Virus record (IMG/VR): IMGVR_UViG_3300017951_000103
Span: 1-26,361 of that record
Source of the DNA: a virus
Length of the DNA: 26,361 nucleotides
Direction: 5' to 3' (one strand)
This document shows, in pieces, positions 1 to 6,964 of this stretch; position 1 is the first letter of the stretch, and every line of letters begins with the position of its first letter. Made by a program: the position numbers and the translations under genes. Below the pieces are notes generated by a model. It saw nothing but the letters and a program-made list of their open reading frames with translations. It searched no databases and was not told the DNA's origin.

Positions 1-1
1 A

Positions 2-424
2 GGGGTTCTTTTTTCTGATGATGAAATTCCACCTGAGGAGAAGAAATATAAATTTGAGGGAAAGATAATCCGATTGACCGTGAAGGATTATGACAAGCTT
101 CAAAAAACCTTTCATGGGATCATGGACTTTCCAGCACACGTCATAGCCTTGGATGCAGAACTTGATGGAAGTCTGAATACCGAAAACCAACGGAAGAAGT
201 GGTATCCAGCGTTCATGGCAAAATCAAAATACCAACACGAAAATGGCTTGAGACAGGAGAAGAACTACCAACAAGCTGTACAGCGTAACCAGAACAACCC
301 CCCCCCAAGGCGCGGCTCCCCCCCCACTAGGCCAGGTATCAATCCAATCAACGGCGGTAGTCAGTATTGCACCTCTGACCCGAACTACAAGCAACAGATG
401 GCAGAAATGGGGATAGAAGAATGA
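2..424 (+). CDS. Replication protein, C-terminal part (helicase-loader/primosome-like), 5' truncated by window edge
   Basis: The reading frame is open from base 2, so the true start lies outside the window. A TTG at 74 is only an internal codon. The visible part contains a segment of the type KIIRLTVKDYDKLQKTF followed by LDAEL and KKWYPAF. This resembles the C-terminal domain found in phage replication initiators and DnaT/O-like loaders (pattern 'RLT-x-DY..W...Y....L...L..L'). The tail is a proline/asparagine-rich linker with runs of 9 and 8 C in the DNA (298-306 and 318-325). The stop TGA overlaps the start of the DnaB helicase gene as ATGA, which suggests translational coupling and a shared task of loading helicase at the phage origin. 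The family call rests on motif resemblance only; the coding status is secure. Confidence 0.75.
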   Translation, partial: GVLFSDDEIPPEEKKYKFEGKIIRLTVKDYDKLQKTFHGIMDFPAHVIALDAELDGSLNTENQRKKWYPAFMAKSKYQHENGLRQEKNYQQAVQRNQNNPPPRRGSPPTRPGINPINGGSQYCTSDPNYKQQMAEMGIEE

Positions 425-1848
425 TGACTCACGACAAGGACAAAGACGAAGAAGGAATCATGCGCTTGGGTGCTGAACGCTGGCGTGACCTGACAGACAA
501 AGAGCGCGGTGAGTTCCTGATGAGAACAGAGGACTATGGCCTCCACAACATTCAGGCAGAGCAAGCCATACTTGGCGCAATTATGTCCCATAACAACGCC
601 TACTGGCCTTGCGTGAAGCATGGTTTAACCCCTGAAATCTTCTACAACGGCCTTCACCAAATGACGTTTGAGATTATCCAAGAAACCATTGAGAATGGTG
701 GGATTGCCAACCCTGTGACACTCAAGAACAAGGTTGACCAAGATATCCTTGAGAGCCATGAGTCCCCCTCTCATTACCTTGCAAGCCTAGCCTTGGCATC
801 GGCACCAGTGGTACACCTTGAGGGGTACGTGGATATCATCAAAGACCTGCACGTGCGCCGTAGGCTGATGAAAATGTACGAAAAAGCAATACAGGAACTC
901 CGTCACCCCAATGAAATGGGACAGCTTCACAAAGTTGTTACCCAGACCTTTGGTCAATCCATGGATGAGGTTGAGGGTATTGAAGGCGGTATGAAAATCA
1001 CCACCATGGATCAAGTGACGGTTAACGTCATTGAAGGTTTCAAGGAGGATTTACCTTGCATACCAACGGGTATCACTGTTCTGGACAAGCAGTTGAGAGG
1101 TGGGTTCTTTGCCAAGAAATCCTACTGTATCGCGGCCAAGCCCAAGGCAGGTAAAACCACTATGCTTGGGACACTGTTCAAAAACATCACTGACTCAGGA
1201 CGCAAAGCAATGTTCATTGCAGGTGAGATGGGTGAAGAGGAGATACATTGCCGCTCTATGGCACGTGAGCTCCAGCGTAACTCAATCCAGTTCTACACCC
1301 ATAGGAACGATGATGCTTTCGTGAATGATGTCATGGAGTATTACAACAACAACCATGGCAAGCACGGCTTCTACTGTGACGTGGCCAACATCACCTTTGA
1401 CCAGTTGAAGCAAGCTTTCCTGATCGGAAGTCAGAAGCATGGTGTTGAGGTGTTCTTTCTGGATTACCTTGGCCTTGTGGAGGGTGCTGGCCCACGTGAG
1501 ATGGACTCGCAGTTCCAGCATCGTGTCACCAAGTGGATTGCACAGGCTTGTAAGCGGTACGGTGTGACGTGCGTGTATGCCGCGCAGCTTAACCGTGAGG
1601 GACATATTCGTGGCTCTGATGGTGCTGTGATGAACGCTGATGCTGTATTTCACCTACACAAGGAGGAAGGTAAGGCGTGGATGGATTGTCTGGCAATGCG
1701 GTATGCACCTATGTCCAATGTGGGAAGTCAGGAACATCCAGCCCTTATTGAGATTAAGAAAGGCCCGTACTTCAAGGATATTGCTGAACATGAGTCAGAG
1801 CAGCAAGGCTACGCTGAACCCATGGAAGATTGGGAGTATGGCTTCTAA
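421..1848 (+). CDS. dnaB-like: DnaB-family replicative DNA helicase
   Basis: A 475-residue protein that should unwind DNA at the phage replication fork as a ring-shaped ATPase. A DnaB N-terminal domain is visible from about residue 43 (NIQAEQAILGAIM). The RecA-like helicase domain starts near 205. Walker A is AAKPKAGKTT at 238-247 and Walker B is FFLDYLGLVE, with Asp348. The later AAQLNRE at 387-393 and the Ser/Asp-rich segment GSDGAVMNADAVFHL are the usual DnaB H3/H4 region. About 40 residues precede the N-terminal domain; a second possible start is Met14, but the ATGA overlap with the upstream loader-like gene favours 421. Loader plus helicase is a standard phage replication pair. No truncation or missing motif is seen. 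Confidence 0.93.
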   Translation: MMTHDKDKDEEGIMRLGAERWRDLTDKERGEFLMRTEDYGLHNIQAEQAILGAIMSHNNAYWPCVKHGLTPEIFYNGLHQMTFEIIQETIENGGIANPVTLKNKVDQDILESHESPSHYLASLALASAPVVHLEGYVDIIKDLHVRRRLMKMYEKAIQELRHPNEMGQLHKVVTQTFGQSMDEVEGIEGGMKITTMDQVTVNVIEGFKEDLPCIPTGITVLDKQLRGGFFAKKSYCIAAKPKAGKTTMLGTLFKNITDSGRKAMFIAGEMGEEEIHCRSMARELQRNSIQFYTHRNDDAFVNDVMEYYNNNHGKHGFYCDVANITFDQLKQAFLIGSQKHGVEVFFLDYLGLVEGAGPREMDSQFQHRVTKWIAQACKRYGVTCVYAAQLNREGHIRGSDGAVMNADAVFHLHKEEGKAWMDCLAMRYAPMSNVGSQEHPALIEIKKGPYFKDIAEHESEQQGYAEPMEDWEYGF

Positions 1849-2030
1849 TGAGATATCTTTCCGTATGTTCTGGCATTGAGGCCGCAACGCTGGCATGGCA
1901 ACCGTTAGGCTGGCAAGCCGTGGGGTACAGTGAAATAGCAAAGTTTCCCCGCGCATATCTGCAACACCACTATCCTGATGTCCCATTGCATGGTGACTTC
2001 ACAAAAATTAAAGGAGATGAACATGGATAG
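1848..2030 (+). pseudogene. DNA cytosine-5 methyltransferase, N-terminal remnant
   Basis: The 60-codon frame begins with MRYLSVCSGIEAATLAW and continues through GWQAVGYSEI, FPRAYLQHHYPDV and GDFTKI. This is the S-adenosylmethionine-binding start (motif I, SVCSGIEA) of phage Dcm-type methyltransferases, which normally run several hundred residues. Here it stops at TAG (2028-2030) before the catalytic Pro-Cys motif, so it cannot methylate DNA. The homology ends within a few codons of the ribosome site and start of an HNH endonuclease gene lying in the next frame. No continuation of the methyltransferase (no VGGTPCQ-like segment) is visible downstream. The ATG overlaps the helicase stop (TAATG). 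The stub may still be translated; I call it a broken gene. Confidence 0.82.
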
Positions 2031-2433
2031 GTTGACTTCAAAACTTTGCGCAAAATGCAAAGTGGAAAAGCCTTTATTTGATTTTCACAGACAGCCTTCT
2101 GGTCCGATGGGACGGCACAGTTATTGTAAACTGTGCGCCAACACATTAGCGAAGGAAAAGCGTGTGCGGCACGATACCCCAGAAAAGCGCCGCCGCTGGA
2201 ATTTATCTACACGCTATGGAATGTCGGATGTTCAGTATCAGAAGATGATGGAGTCACAAAAAGGCAATTGTGCTATTTGTCAAAAAAAGATGGCTCGCCC
2301 AGTGATAGACCATTGCCACAAAACTGGGAAAGTCCGAGAACTGCTTTGTCACAAGTGTAATATAACACTTCACAGTATAGAAAATACAGATCACTTAGAG
2401 TTAGCTTTAGAATATATCAGAAAACACAAGTGA
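2023..2433 (+). CDS. HNH endonuclease, phage T4 endonuclease VII type (likely homing)
   Basis: A 136-residue protein with two zinc sites. An N-terminal C9-C12/C35-C38 ribbon is followed by a recombination-endonuclease-VII core: YGMSDVQYQKMMESQKGNCA, C83-x2-C86, the catalytic DHCH at 96-99, TGKVRELLCHKCN with C109-x2-C112, and a closing ALEYIRKHK helix. Proteins of this type cut DNA and often spread as free-standing homing endonucleases in phages. The start at 2023 is fixed by AAGGAG at 2011-2016 with a 6-base spacer; both lie inside the methyltransferase stub. Its DNA is more A+T-rich than the helicase gene, consistent with recent arrival. A Holliday-junction resolving role is the alternative. 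Confidence 0.9.
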   Translation: MDRLTSKLCAKCKVEKPLFDFHRQPSGPMGRHSYCKLCANTLAKEKRVRHDTPEKRRRWNLSTRYGMSDVQYQKMMESQKGNCAICQKKMARPVIDHCHKTGKVRELLCHKCNITLHSIENTDHLELALEYIRKHK

Positions 2434-2564
2434 CAGCTTTATATACACCCCCATTATAAGGCTATAGGCAATAGTTAGGCTATCTCTAAGATGGCTTGGG
2501 TAGAGCAAAGAATACACAAGGTGGACACACTCATCAAAGAAATACAAAAAAATAATTATATCCA

Positions 2565-2601
2565 TTGACCGCAAATTATTCTGGTGATAGGCAATAGGAC
2601 A
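2565..2601 (+). promoter_or_regulatory. Candidate promoter/operator region upstream of the 2615 gene
   Basis: TTGACC (2565-2570) could be a -35 box, but the matching -10 position reads TAGGCA, a poor match. The stronger observation is a 16-bp segment at 2571-2586 (GCAAATTATTCTGGTG), followed by AGGACA at 2596-2601. The same two elements, with one mismatch in the 16-mer, recur at 10230-10263 in the divergent control region. The rest of the gap 2434-2614 is A+T-rich and shows no open frame or clear hairpin. A shared regulator site or a phage-specific promoter fits; the sequence alone does not decide. Confidence 0.45.
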
Positions 2602-2614
2602 TAAGGTGTGTGAT

Positions 2615-3250
2615 ATGAAATTAAGAGACTTAGAAAAAAATCCTCTTCCCAATCAATGGGCTTCTGACCGCAAGCGAGTTGCAGGACAGTTTGCAGAAGC
2701 AATAGAGGGTGACATAGTTCTGGTCTGCATCGGTGAGCAAGACCTCAGATGGTGCCTACTCAACTCCATGCTTGACCACAAGCCACGTCAGTTCCTTGCA
2801 ACCGTTACACGTCAAAAAGACTCATTTTGGTGTAAAAAGGATGCTGCACTGTATTTCAGAAAGAATGTAGTGAAGGTAACACTTGCAAACGTAGTTGAGG
2901 TGAGACACACTAAGAAACGTGATGATTCGTCCTCACAATCAATACACACCAACGGAAACGCAAGTGGGGCTTCGTGCCTTGCTTGCGGTTCTAAAGAGCG
3001 TGTAGCTGGCCCATACCCCCTCTGTAAGCAGTGCTATAGTTCCAAGGTTGTTACCTCATGGGACTTGGCAAAGTCATCCCCACGTGAGGATAAGCTACGC
3101 TTGAAGCGTGGTCATATCGCTGACGCTAAGACTCTGGCAAGCGGCGGTAACATCAGGATGATGGGTACAGGAGATATCCAACAAGCGTTCAACGATTACA
3201 AGAACAGACAATTGGGAGGCATGATCCCGCGCCCCCCGTCCCAGAGGTAA
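2615..3250 (+). CDS. Hypothetical protein with zinc ribbon
   Basis: A 211-residue protein of unknown function. The ATG at 2615 is chosen over the in-frame GTG at 2606 because AAGG at 2603-2606 is well spaced for it. Residues 1-95 form a mixed alpha/beta region. A Ser/Asn-rich linker follows (about 103-118), then a four-cysteine ribbon, C121-x2-C124 and C137-x2-C140. The C-terminus is basic and ends in a Pro-rich tail. This linker-plus-ribbon build is common in small phage DNA- or RNA-binding proteins, but I do not recognise a family. It is the first gene after the 2571 regulatory motif and heads the early accessory run. Confidence 0.8.
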   Translation: MKLRDLEKNPLPNQWASDRKRVAGQFAEAIEGDIVLVCIGEQDLRWCLLNSMLDHKPRQFLATVTRQKDSFWCKKDAALYFRKNVVKVTLANVVEVRHTKKRDDSSSQSIHTNGNASGASCLACGSKERVAGPYPLCKQCYSSKVVTSWDLAKSSPREDKLRLKRGHIADAKTLASGGNIRMMGTGDIQQAFNDYKNRQLGGMIPRPPSQR

Positions 3251-3267
3251 AACAAGGTAGGTTCACA

Positions 3268-3669
3268 ATGTTTAGGAAGAAACAACCATACAAGAAAATC
3301 ATCTCAGTAGACTTTGACGGTGTTATCCATGGGTACACATCAGGCTGGCAGGGAATGGATGTAGTAGAGGATGCTCCCGTTCCTGGTGCCATGGCGTGGC
3401 TGTATGACATCCATGAGAGGTTTGATATTCAAATTTATTCCAGCCGTAGCAAGTCTGTCCTCGGTCGACGGGCAATGCAGAAATGGTTGAAGCACCACCT
3501 TGAGAGAGAACTTGGCGCCCACTGGTACAAAGTTTACCGCCATATTAAGTGGCCATGGTTTAAGCCGGCGGCTTTCTTGACAATTGATGATCGTGCTATG
3601 CGTTTCACTGGTCAGTTCCCAGAGGTACGTGACATAAACGGGTTCAAGACATGGCAACAAGGAAAATAG
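3268..3669 (+). CDS. HAD-superfamily phosphatase
   Basis: A 133-residue protein with the HAD fold signatures in order. Motif I is SVDFDGVI near residues 13-20 (nucleophile and general acid Asp). A motif II-type Ser lies in IYSSRSK near 57, a Lys in FKPAAFL acts as motif III, and TIDDRA gives the motif IV acidic pair. Phage proteins of this size and motif set are annotated as HAD hydrolases or polynucleotide 3'-phosphatases, acting on nucleotides or DNA ends. No kinase domain is fused to it, so a repair-type PNKP activity is only a possibility. The next small gene starts inside its last codons. Confidence 0.85.
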   Translation: MFRKKQPYKKIISVDFDGVIHGYTSGWQGMDVVEDAPVPGAMAWLYDIHERFDIQIYSSRSKSVLGRRAMQKWLKHHLERELGAHWYKVYRHIKWPWFKPAAFLTIDDRAMRFTGQFPEVRDINGFKTWQQGK

Positions 3670-3797
3670 TAGTTGAGGTTGATACCTCAGGAATCGCATG
3701 GGCTGGCTTCTGGATAATGCTTGGCCTCATGCAACTCTCCACTGACCAGAACTGCGGGTTACTTGGAGAAATATGGCGTACCTTGACCAATGGTTAA
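3651..3797 (+). CDS. Small membrane protein (48 aa)
   Basis: ATG at 3651 lies 19 bases inside the end of the HAD gene, and the frame runs to TAA at 3795-3797. The product has a short charged start (MATRKIVVEVD), then one hydrophobic segment, IAWAGFWIMLGLM, long enough for a short transmembrane or peripheral helix. Its stop region overlaps the start of another tiny hydrophobic frame. This chaining of small overlapping frames matches the packing of the surrounding real genes. No family is recognised and no strong ribosome site is present, so coding status is moderate. Confidence 0.5.
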   Translation: MATRKIVVEVDTSGIAWAGFWIMLGLMQLSTDQNCGLLGEIWRTLTNG

Positions 3798-3882
3798 ACT
3801 GGCCATAGCAGTAGTGGTATTGGTGTGTACTTGGATATTTGGAGAAAGTGATGGGCGAGACAATGACAAAAAAGACAGATAA
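3790..3882 (+). CDS. Very small membrane peptide (30 aa)
   Basis: The frame starts at ATG 3790, overlapping the previous small gene, and ends at TAA 3880-3882 inside the next one. It reads MVKLAIAVVVLVCTWIFG followed by a highly charged tail of Asp, Arg and Lys. That is one clear N-terminal hydrophobic helix or signal-anchor plus a soluble end. It could be a small inner-membrane phage peptide. A Cys after VVVLV is near where a lipobox might lie, but the LVC context does not fit one well. No ribosome site stands out. It may be coupled to the upstream frame, or may be chance. Confidence 0.4.
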   Translation: MVKLAIAVVVLVCTWIFGESDGRDNDKKDR

Positions 3883-4138
3883 AGAATTACCTCTTTTTAT
3901 AAAGATGCACAAAGACATTTCTGAGGCGTTTGATGAGGCTCATGCAATGTTGGAGGAGGTGAGTCAGGATAATCTCTACAATCATCACACTATCATCGAG
4001 GCTTTAGGTGCGCTTGATACTCAACTTTCGTTGGCGCGTAAGGCAGTGGTAAACCTCCAAGACAAGGTTATTGCGTCAGAGGCAGCTAAGAAATCCATGG
4101 TACAGAACGTCAGGTACCTCATAAAGGTAGATGCTTAG
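3851..4138 (+). CDS. Hypothetical alpha-helical early protein (95 aa)
   Basis: ATG at 3851 has GGAG at 3841-3844 with a 6-base gap; an in-frame TTG at 3839 has no such support. The product is almost wholly helical and acidic to amphipathic: an FDEAHAMLEEVSQ segment, then LGALDTQLSLARKAVVNLQD, then a Lys/Ala-rich end. It looks like a small helical bundle or short coiled coil. No domain is recognised. It sits in the plus-strand run of small early genes and is separated from the next gene by only three bases. Confidence 0.7.
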   Translation: MGETMTKKTDKELPLFIKMHKDISEAFDEAHAMLEEVSQDNLYNHHTIIEALGALDTQLSLARKAVVNLQDKVIASEAAKKSMVQNVRYLIKVDA

Positions 4139-4141
4139 GTC

Positions 4142-4489
4142 ATGTGGACTAAACTCAAGTGCTGGCTTGGCTTGTGTCCGTTTAAGCCCAACTCTGATGA
4201 CCAGGCTTGTTGGGGTGAGTGTGTTGATTGTGGTAAGCGCGTGGGTGTCACCAGCAGAAAGGATATCCGCGCATACATAGAAAGAGAGGAAGCAATGTCC
4301 ACCTTACCATCAAAACTGAACTTGGTTTTCCATGGCCGTGTGTACAATCCCTCAGCACCCAATAAGTACGTGCTGATGTATATGGTCAATGATGAGCGCG
4401 GCGTGACACGCTTCACTGTGGCGGTCAATGATGATGAGAACTCTGACCAAGTAGTGAAAGAGATAAGGGAGCGGCTGAACAATGGGTAA
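4142..4489 (+). CDS. Hypothetical protein with N-terminal zinc ribbon (DUF1660-like start)
   Basis: A 115-residue protein. The first 32 residues carry C7, C12, C23 and C27-x2-C30 (MWTKLKCWLGLCPF and ECVDCGKRVG). This resembles small prophage proteins of the DUF1660 type, in which a Cys cluster after a short hydrophobic start binds metal. The C-terminal half (from about 50) is a separate beta-rich region (KLNLVFHGRVY, YVLMYMVNDERG), ending in a helix VVKEIRERLNNG. The last codons overlap the next start as AACAATGGGTAA. The role is unknown; the Cys cluster is what the sequence directly shows. Confidence 0.72.
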   Translation: MWTKLKCWLGLCPFKPNSDDQACWGECVDCGKRVGVTSRKDIRAYIEREEAMSTLPSKLNLVFHGRVYNPSAPNKYVLMYMVNDERGVTRFTVAVNDDENSDQVVKEIRERLNNG

Positions 4490-4661
4490 GCATCAGCCAC
4501 TACCACCATGCAAGGGTTGCGGTAAACCCCCAACTGAGTGGCCTAACTTTGTGGGACACCTATATGCAATCTTCTGCCTCAACTGTAAAAAGGAAGGTGA
4601 TGAAATAACCGCATCAACCAGATGGAAACAAGCAACGGAGTGGATAAAGAACAATGGGTAA
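4482..4661 (+). CDS. Lar-like small zinc-ribbon protein (59 aa)
   Basis: The frame begins at ATG 4482 within the end of the preceding gene and stops at TAA 4659-4661. It has C10-x2-C13 (PPCKGCGKPP) and C32-x2-C35 (FCLNCKK), followed by a terminal TRWKQATEWIKNNG. This is the layout of the Lar restriction-alleviation family and related phage zinc ribbons (CPxCG, then CxxC, then a Thr and a conserved 'A..WN' end). Lar of the Rac prophage modulates type I restriction, so a role against host restriction is possible but not shown. Both ends overlap neighbours with the same AACAATGGGTAA junction. Confidence 0.65.
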   Translation: MGKHQPLPPCKGCGKPPTEWPNFVGHLYAIFCLNCKKEGDEITASTRWKQATEWIKNNG

Positions 4662-5061
4662 ACGATATGGCAGAAACCAGAAGCGGAAGCACAAAGCCCT
4701 TATTGAGGAACTTGCCAGAGAGGTTGTTTCCCTGCAATGGAAAGTCAAGTCAGAGCAGAACAACGCCATGTATGCCCGTCAACGCGCACAACAGGCCGTT
4801 GATGAGGCTTTCCAACGCTATGCAGACAATCACGGACTCATTGTTGATGCAGTCCAGCGTATCGCGTACCACCTTGGATCAGGTTTACCCGAACACCTCA
4901 AGCCACACCTTGAACGCATTGCACCTCACTACGTCCAAGATGGCTTCAAGATGTACGCGCAAGATAGTTTTACGTCAGAAGCCGTGGAGTTGAGGGGTAC
5001 GATAGAATCGTACAACTACCAGCTTACTGTGCTGAACAACCTTGGGAGCAAGATAGGATAG
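4654..5061 (+). CDS. Hypothetical helical protein (135 aa)
   Basis: ATG at 4654 overlaps the stop of the Lar-like gene. The protein starts with a very basic stretch (MGKRYGRNQKRKHK), then a long helix rich in Glu, Arg and Gln (ALIEELAREVVSLQWKVKSE), more helix to about 75, and a final helix ending in NNLGSKIG. A basic N-terminus with a coiled-coil-like body suggests a nucleic-acid or protein-binding factor, but no family is recognised. It lies two bases before the next gene. Confidence 0.75.
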   Translation: MGKRYGRNQKRKHKALIEELAREVVSLQWKVKSEQNNAMYARQRAQQAVDEAFQRYADNHGLIVDAVQRIAYHLGSGLPEHLKPHLERIAPHYVQDGFKMYAQDSFTSEAVELRGTIESYNYQLTVLNNLGSKIG

Positions 5062-5063
5062 TC

Positions 5064-5516
5064 ATGGCTGATGGGGACATATACCGCTGGCGTTTCAAAG
5101 AGGGATACACTCATGGTATCTACGGTTACCACTGCAAGTCCTGTATAGCCATAGAGCGTAACGGTGTACTGTATGATGACTTCTGGGGTTCCTCCTCTGA
5201 GCGGTACGTGGTTGACCGTGAGAACCATGAACTCACCTATGTTGCCAACTATGATGACCTCAAGAAGGTACACCGCACAGAGTATGACTATTACCGTGAT
5301 GCTGACTGTGTTGACCTGACTCACTCAAACAGTATGCGTGACCAGACATTCATCCTGAAAGAAGCCAAGAAGTGTCCTGAGAAGATGAGGAAGGTCATTG
5401 AGAAGAGGATAGAGGACGCAGAGCGTGACATTAAATTCAAACAATCAAACATCTCACGTTGGCTGGAACACTTAGAAATGCTTGAGCAAGGTAAAATAGA
5501 TGAGGTGTATATCTAA
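5064..5516 (+). CDS. Hypothetical protein (150 aa)
   Basis: The first half (residues 1-80) is aromatic and beta-rich (IYRWRFKEGYTHG, WGSSSERYVVDREN). The second half is a charged helical hairpin (KEAKKCPEKMRKVIEKRI, then DAERDIKFKQSNISRWLEHL), probably a coiled coil. The start lies two bases after the preceding stop and the last bases overlap the next ATG, as in an operon. I do not recognise the family or function. Confidence 0.75.
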   Translation: MADGDIYRWRFKEGYTHGIYGYHCKSCIAIERNGVLYDDFWGSSSERYVVDRENHELTYVANYDDLKKVHRTEYDYYRDADCVDLTHSNSMRDQTFILKEAKKCPEKMRKVIEKRIEDAERDIKFKQSNISRWLEHLEMLEQGKIDEVYI

Positions 5517-5848
5517 TGGCTATTATGGTGCATCCAGAAAGCATTGAGGCTTTCCTTACCCAATTACGTCTTACCACAGGCACAGAACGCTGGCTACAAG
5601 GTGACTGCTACCAGTTGCACCTGATGCTCAAGGCAATGTTCCCTGACATGGCTGAGGCATGGTACGCCTTTGATGAGGGACACGTGTACACCAAGATATC
5701 TGACTTCTGGTATGACATCATGGGCGCCCACAGTAAGGCAGGAAAGCATTGGGATAAACTCAATAAGCATCCCAACATACGTGAACAAGCAAGAGCCTGG
5801 TCATCCATCAAAGAGATGCACAAAAGGCAGATATCACAAGTAGAATAA
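5516..5848 (+). CDS. Hypothetical protein (110 aa)
   Basis: The start overlaps the preceding stop (CTAATGG). The sequence has a small globular look: a helix ESIEAFLTQLRL, a Cys/His/Trp-rich middle (WLQGDCYQLHLMLKAMF), and a segment HVYTKISDFWYDIMG. The C/H/W arrangement and the HVYTKISDFWYDI element recall phage proteins of the 'host cell division or peptidase-like' unknown group, but no catalytic set can be assigned with confidence. It is separated by 18 bases from the next gene, which has its own ribosome site. Confidence 0.72.
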   Translation: MAIMVHPESIEAFLTQLRLTTGTERWLQGDCYQLHLMLKAMFPDMAEAWYAFDEGHVYTKISDFWYDIMGAHSKAGKHWDKLNKHPNIREQARAWSSIKEMHKRQISQVE

Positions 5849-5866
5849 CAATAGGAGAGTGTGATT

Positions 5867-6199
5867 ATGGTAGAGAACCCCAATAACGTGAAGGCTGAAA
5901 CCCTTGGCCTTGATGAACTGTGGACGGAGTGTGACTCAGAAACAGTCAAGTGGGTGCGTGACGAGGAAGTAAATCGCTGGAACCCAATATCAACGGCTCA
6001 GAAAGATGAGTCAGAGGATTTGGAGTTATTGATATATGAAGATGGATATGCGCGAGTTGAGATAGGTTGCTGGTCAGAACGATTTGAGGCATGGAGTCCT
6101 GAACTTCGTGGCGGTGATGGTGTAGTGGTTGGTTACAGGTTGCTCCCAAGCACATCTGATCTTGAAGATGCCGCATATCAGCTTCATGAAAGGCTGTGA
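5867..6199 (+). CDS. Hypothetical acidic protein (110 aa)
   Basis: AGGAG at 5853-5857 precedes both a GTG at 5861 and an ATG at 5867. The ATG is preferred for its 9-base spacing, but GTG is possible and would add two residues. The product is acidic, beginning VENPNNVKAETLGLDELW and containing several Trp and Glu clusters; the end VVGYRLLPSTSDLEDAAYQL forms a beta strand then a helix. No domain is recognised. It belongs to the plus-strand early run. Confidence 0.7.
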   Translation: MVENPNNVKAETLGLDELWTECDSETVKWVRDEEVNRWNPISTAQKDESEDLELLIYEDGYARVEIGCWSERFEAWSPELRGGDGVVVGYRLLPSTSDLEDAAYQLHERL

Positions 6200-6204
6200 G
6201 AACC

Positions 6205-6513
6205 ATGAACAAGATTATCAAAACTCTTGAGGCGATCAGCAATACATTAGAGACAATCGCTGATGATGTCCCTGAGGAACACCAAGGGGATGTTGATACC
6301 GCACGTGATGAACTGGACGAGGTGATATTCTACCTTATACAGATACGCGCACAGGCAGAATGTACAAACACAGAGGAGGGACAAACCATATGGAAGCTTA
6401 TGCAGATTGCTATGTCTCCTGACAGCCCTGACGTGGCTACTGTGTGTGATGAGGCCGCAAAGCTTATTGCCTTCCAGCGTGTACATATCAAGGAACTGAA
6501 AGCCAATGTCTGA
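6205..6513 (+). CDS. Hypothetical helical protein (102 aa)
   Basis: ATG at 6205 is preferred to the in-frame GTG at 6196. It follows the previous stop closely, and the first residues (MNKIIKTLEAISNTLETIAD) then form an amphipathic helix. The rest is acidic and helical (DVDTARDELDEVIFYLIQIR), ending in KLIAFQRVHIKELKANV. The build is that of a small helical bundle. The last eight bases overlap the next gene. The function is unknown. Confidence 0.7.
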   Translation: MNKIIKTLEAISNTLETIADDVPEEHQGDVDTARDELDEVIFYLIQIRAQAECTNTEEGQTIWKLMQIAMSPDSPDVATVCDEAAKLIAFQRVHIKELKANV

Positions 6514-6964
6514 TCCTATCTACTCCCTCTATGATGGGAACTATCCCAATGACAGTGAGATAGTCCTTCTGTACGTCAGAGAGGTGCCATACCCCATAGC
6601 TGGCTTCTGGCACGTTAAGAGCCAGCGGTTCTATTTCTTACACTGTGAAGTCTTTGACAGCCACTCAGTGACGCATTGGCAAAGATTCCAGTCACCATAT
6701 CCACCTGCAAACAACTTAGGGAACGTAAAACATGGACACAACCCAACACTCTGCCATCACATTCCGCGTGGTCACCAAGATGTGGGAGAAGAACCACAGC
6801 AAGAGAGCCATGGAGCAGTTCAGGAAACTAGCGGAGAACTACGCAAACAGTTTCTTCCGGCAGAAGCAGGAGGTATGTGGCCTACTATCAATGTCACCCA
6901 TCAGGGATACGATGAAAAAGGACACCCGAAACCCAAGCCTTCTACACATAGAGGCTCTGTGTAA
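6506..6964 (+). CDS. DUF551-like protein, with an extended C-terminus of doubtful reality
   Basis: The first 70 or so residues have the shape of DUF551 proteins found in many phage genomes: a start with Asp-Ser ahead of a strand (NDSEIVLLYVREV), an aromatic GFWHVKSQRFYF, and the closing VTHWQRFQSPYPP that ends that family. The frame then runs on for about 80 more residues rich in His, Gln and Pro, overlapping another frame (6732-7037) that looks more protein-like up to about 6870. The final 29 residues from an internal Met (6872; MWPTINVTHQGYDEKG) again look plausible. A lost stop or a frameshift is possible. The N-terminal call is good; the C-terminal part is uncertain. Confidence 0.6.
   Translation: MSDPIYSLYDGNYPNDSEIVLLYVREVPYPIAGFWHVKSQRFYFLHCEVFDSHSVTHWQRFQSPYPPANNLGNVKHGHNPTLCHHIPRGHQDVGEEPQQESHGAVQETSGELRKQFLPAEAGGMWPTINVTHQGYDEKGHPKPKPSTHRGSV

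Noticed and set aside
1282-1653. Minus-strand 123-aa frame inside the helicase gene
   Set aside because: It is antisense to the conserved Walker and sensor motifs of DnaB and shows no domain or start signal.
2030-2614. Group I intron carrying the HNH gene inside the methyltransferase
   Set aside because: No 3' exon with the methyltransferase catalytic motif and no convincing intron core follow the nuclease gene; a free-standing invasion fits better.
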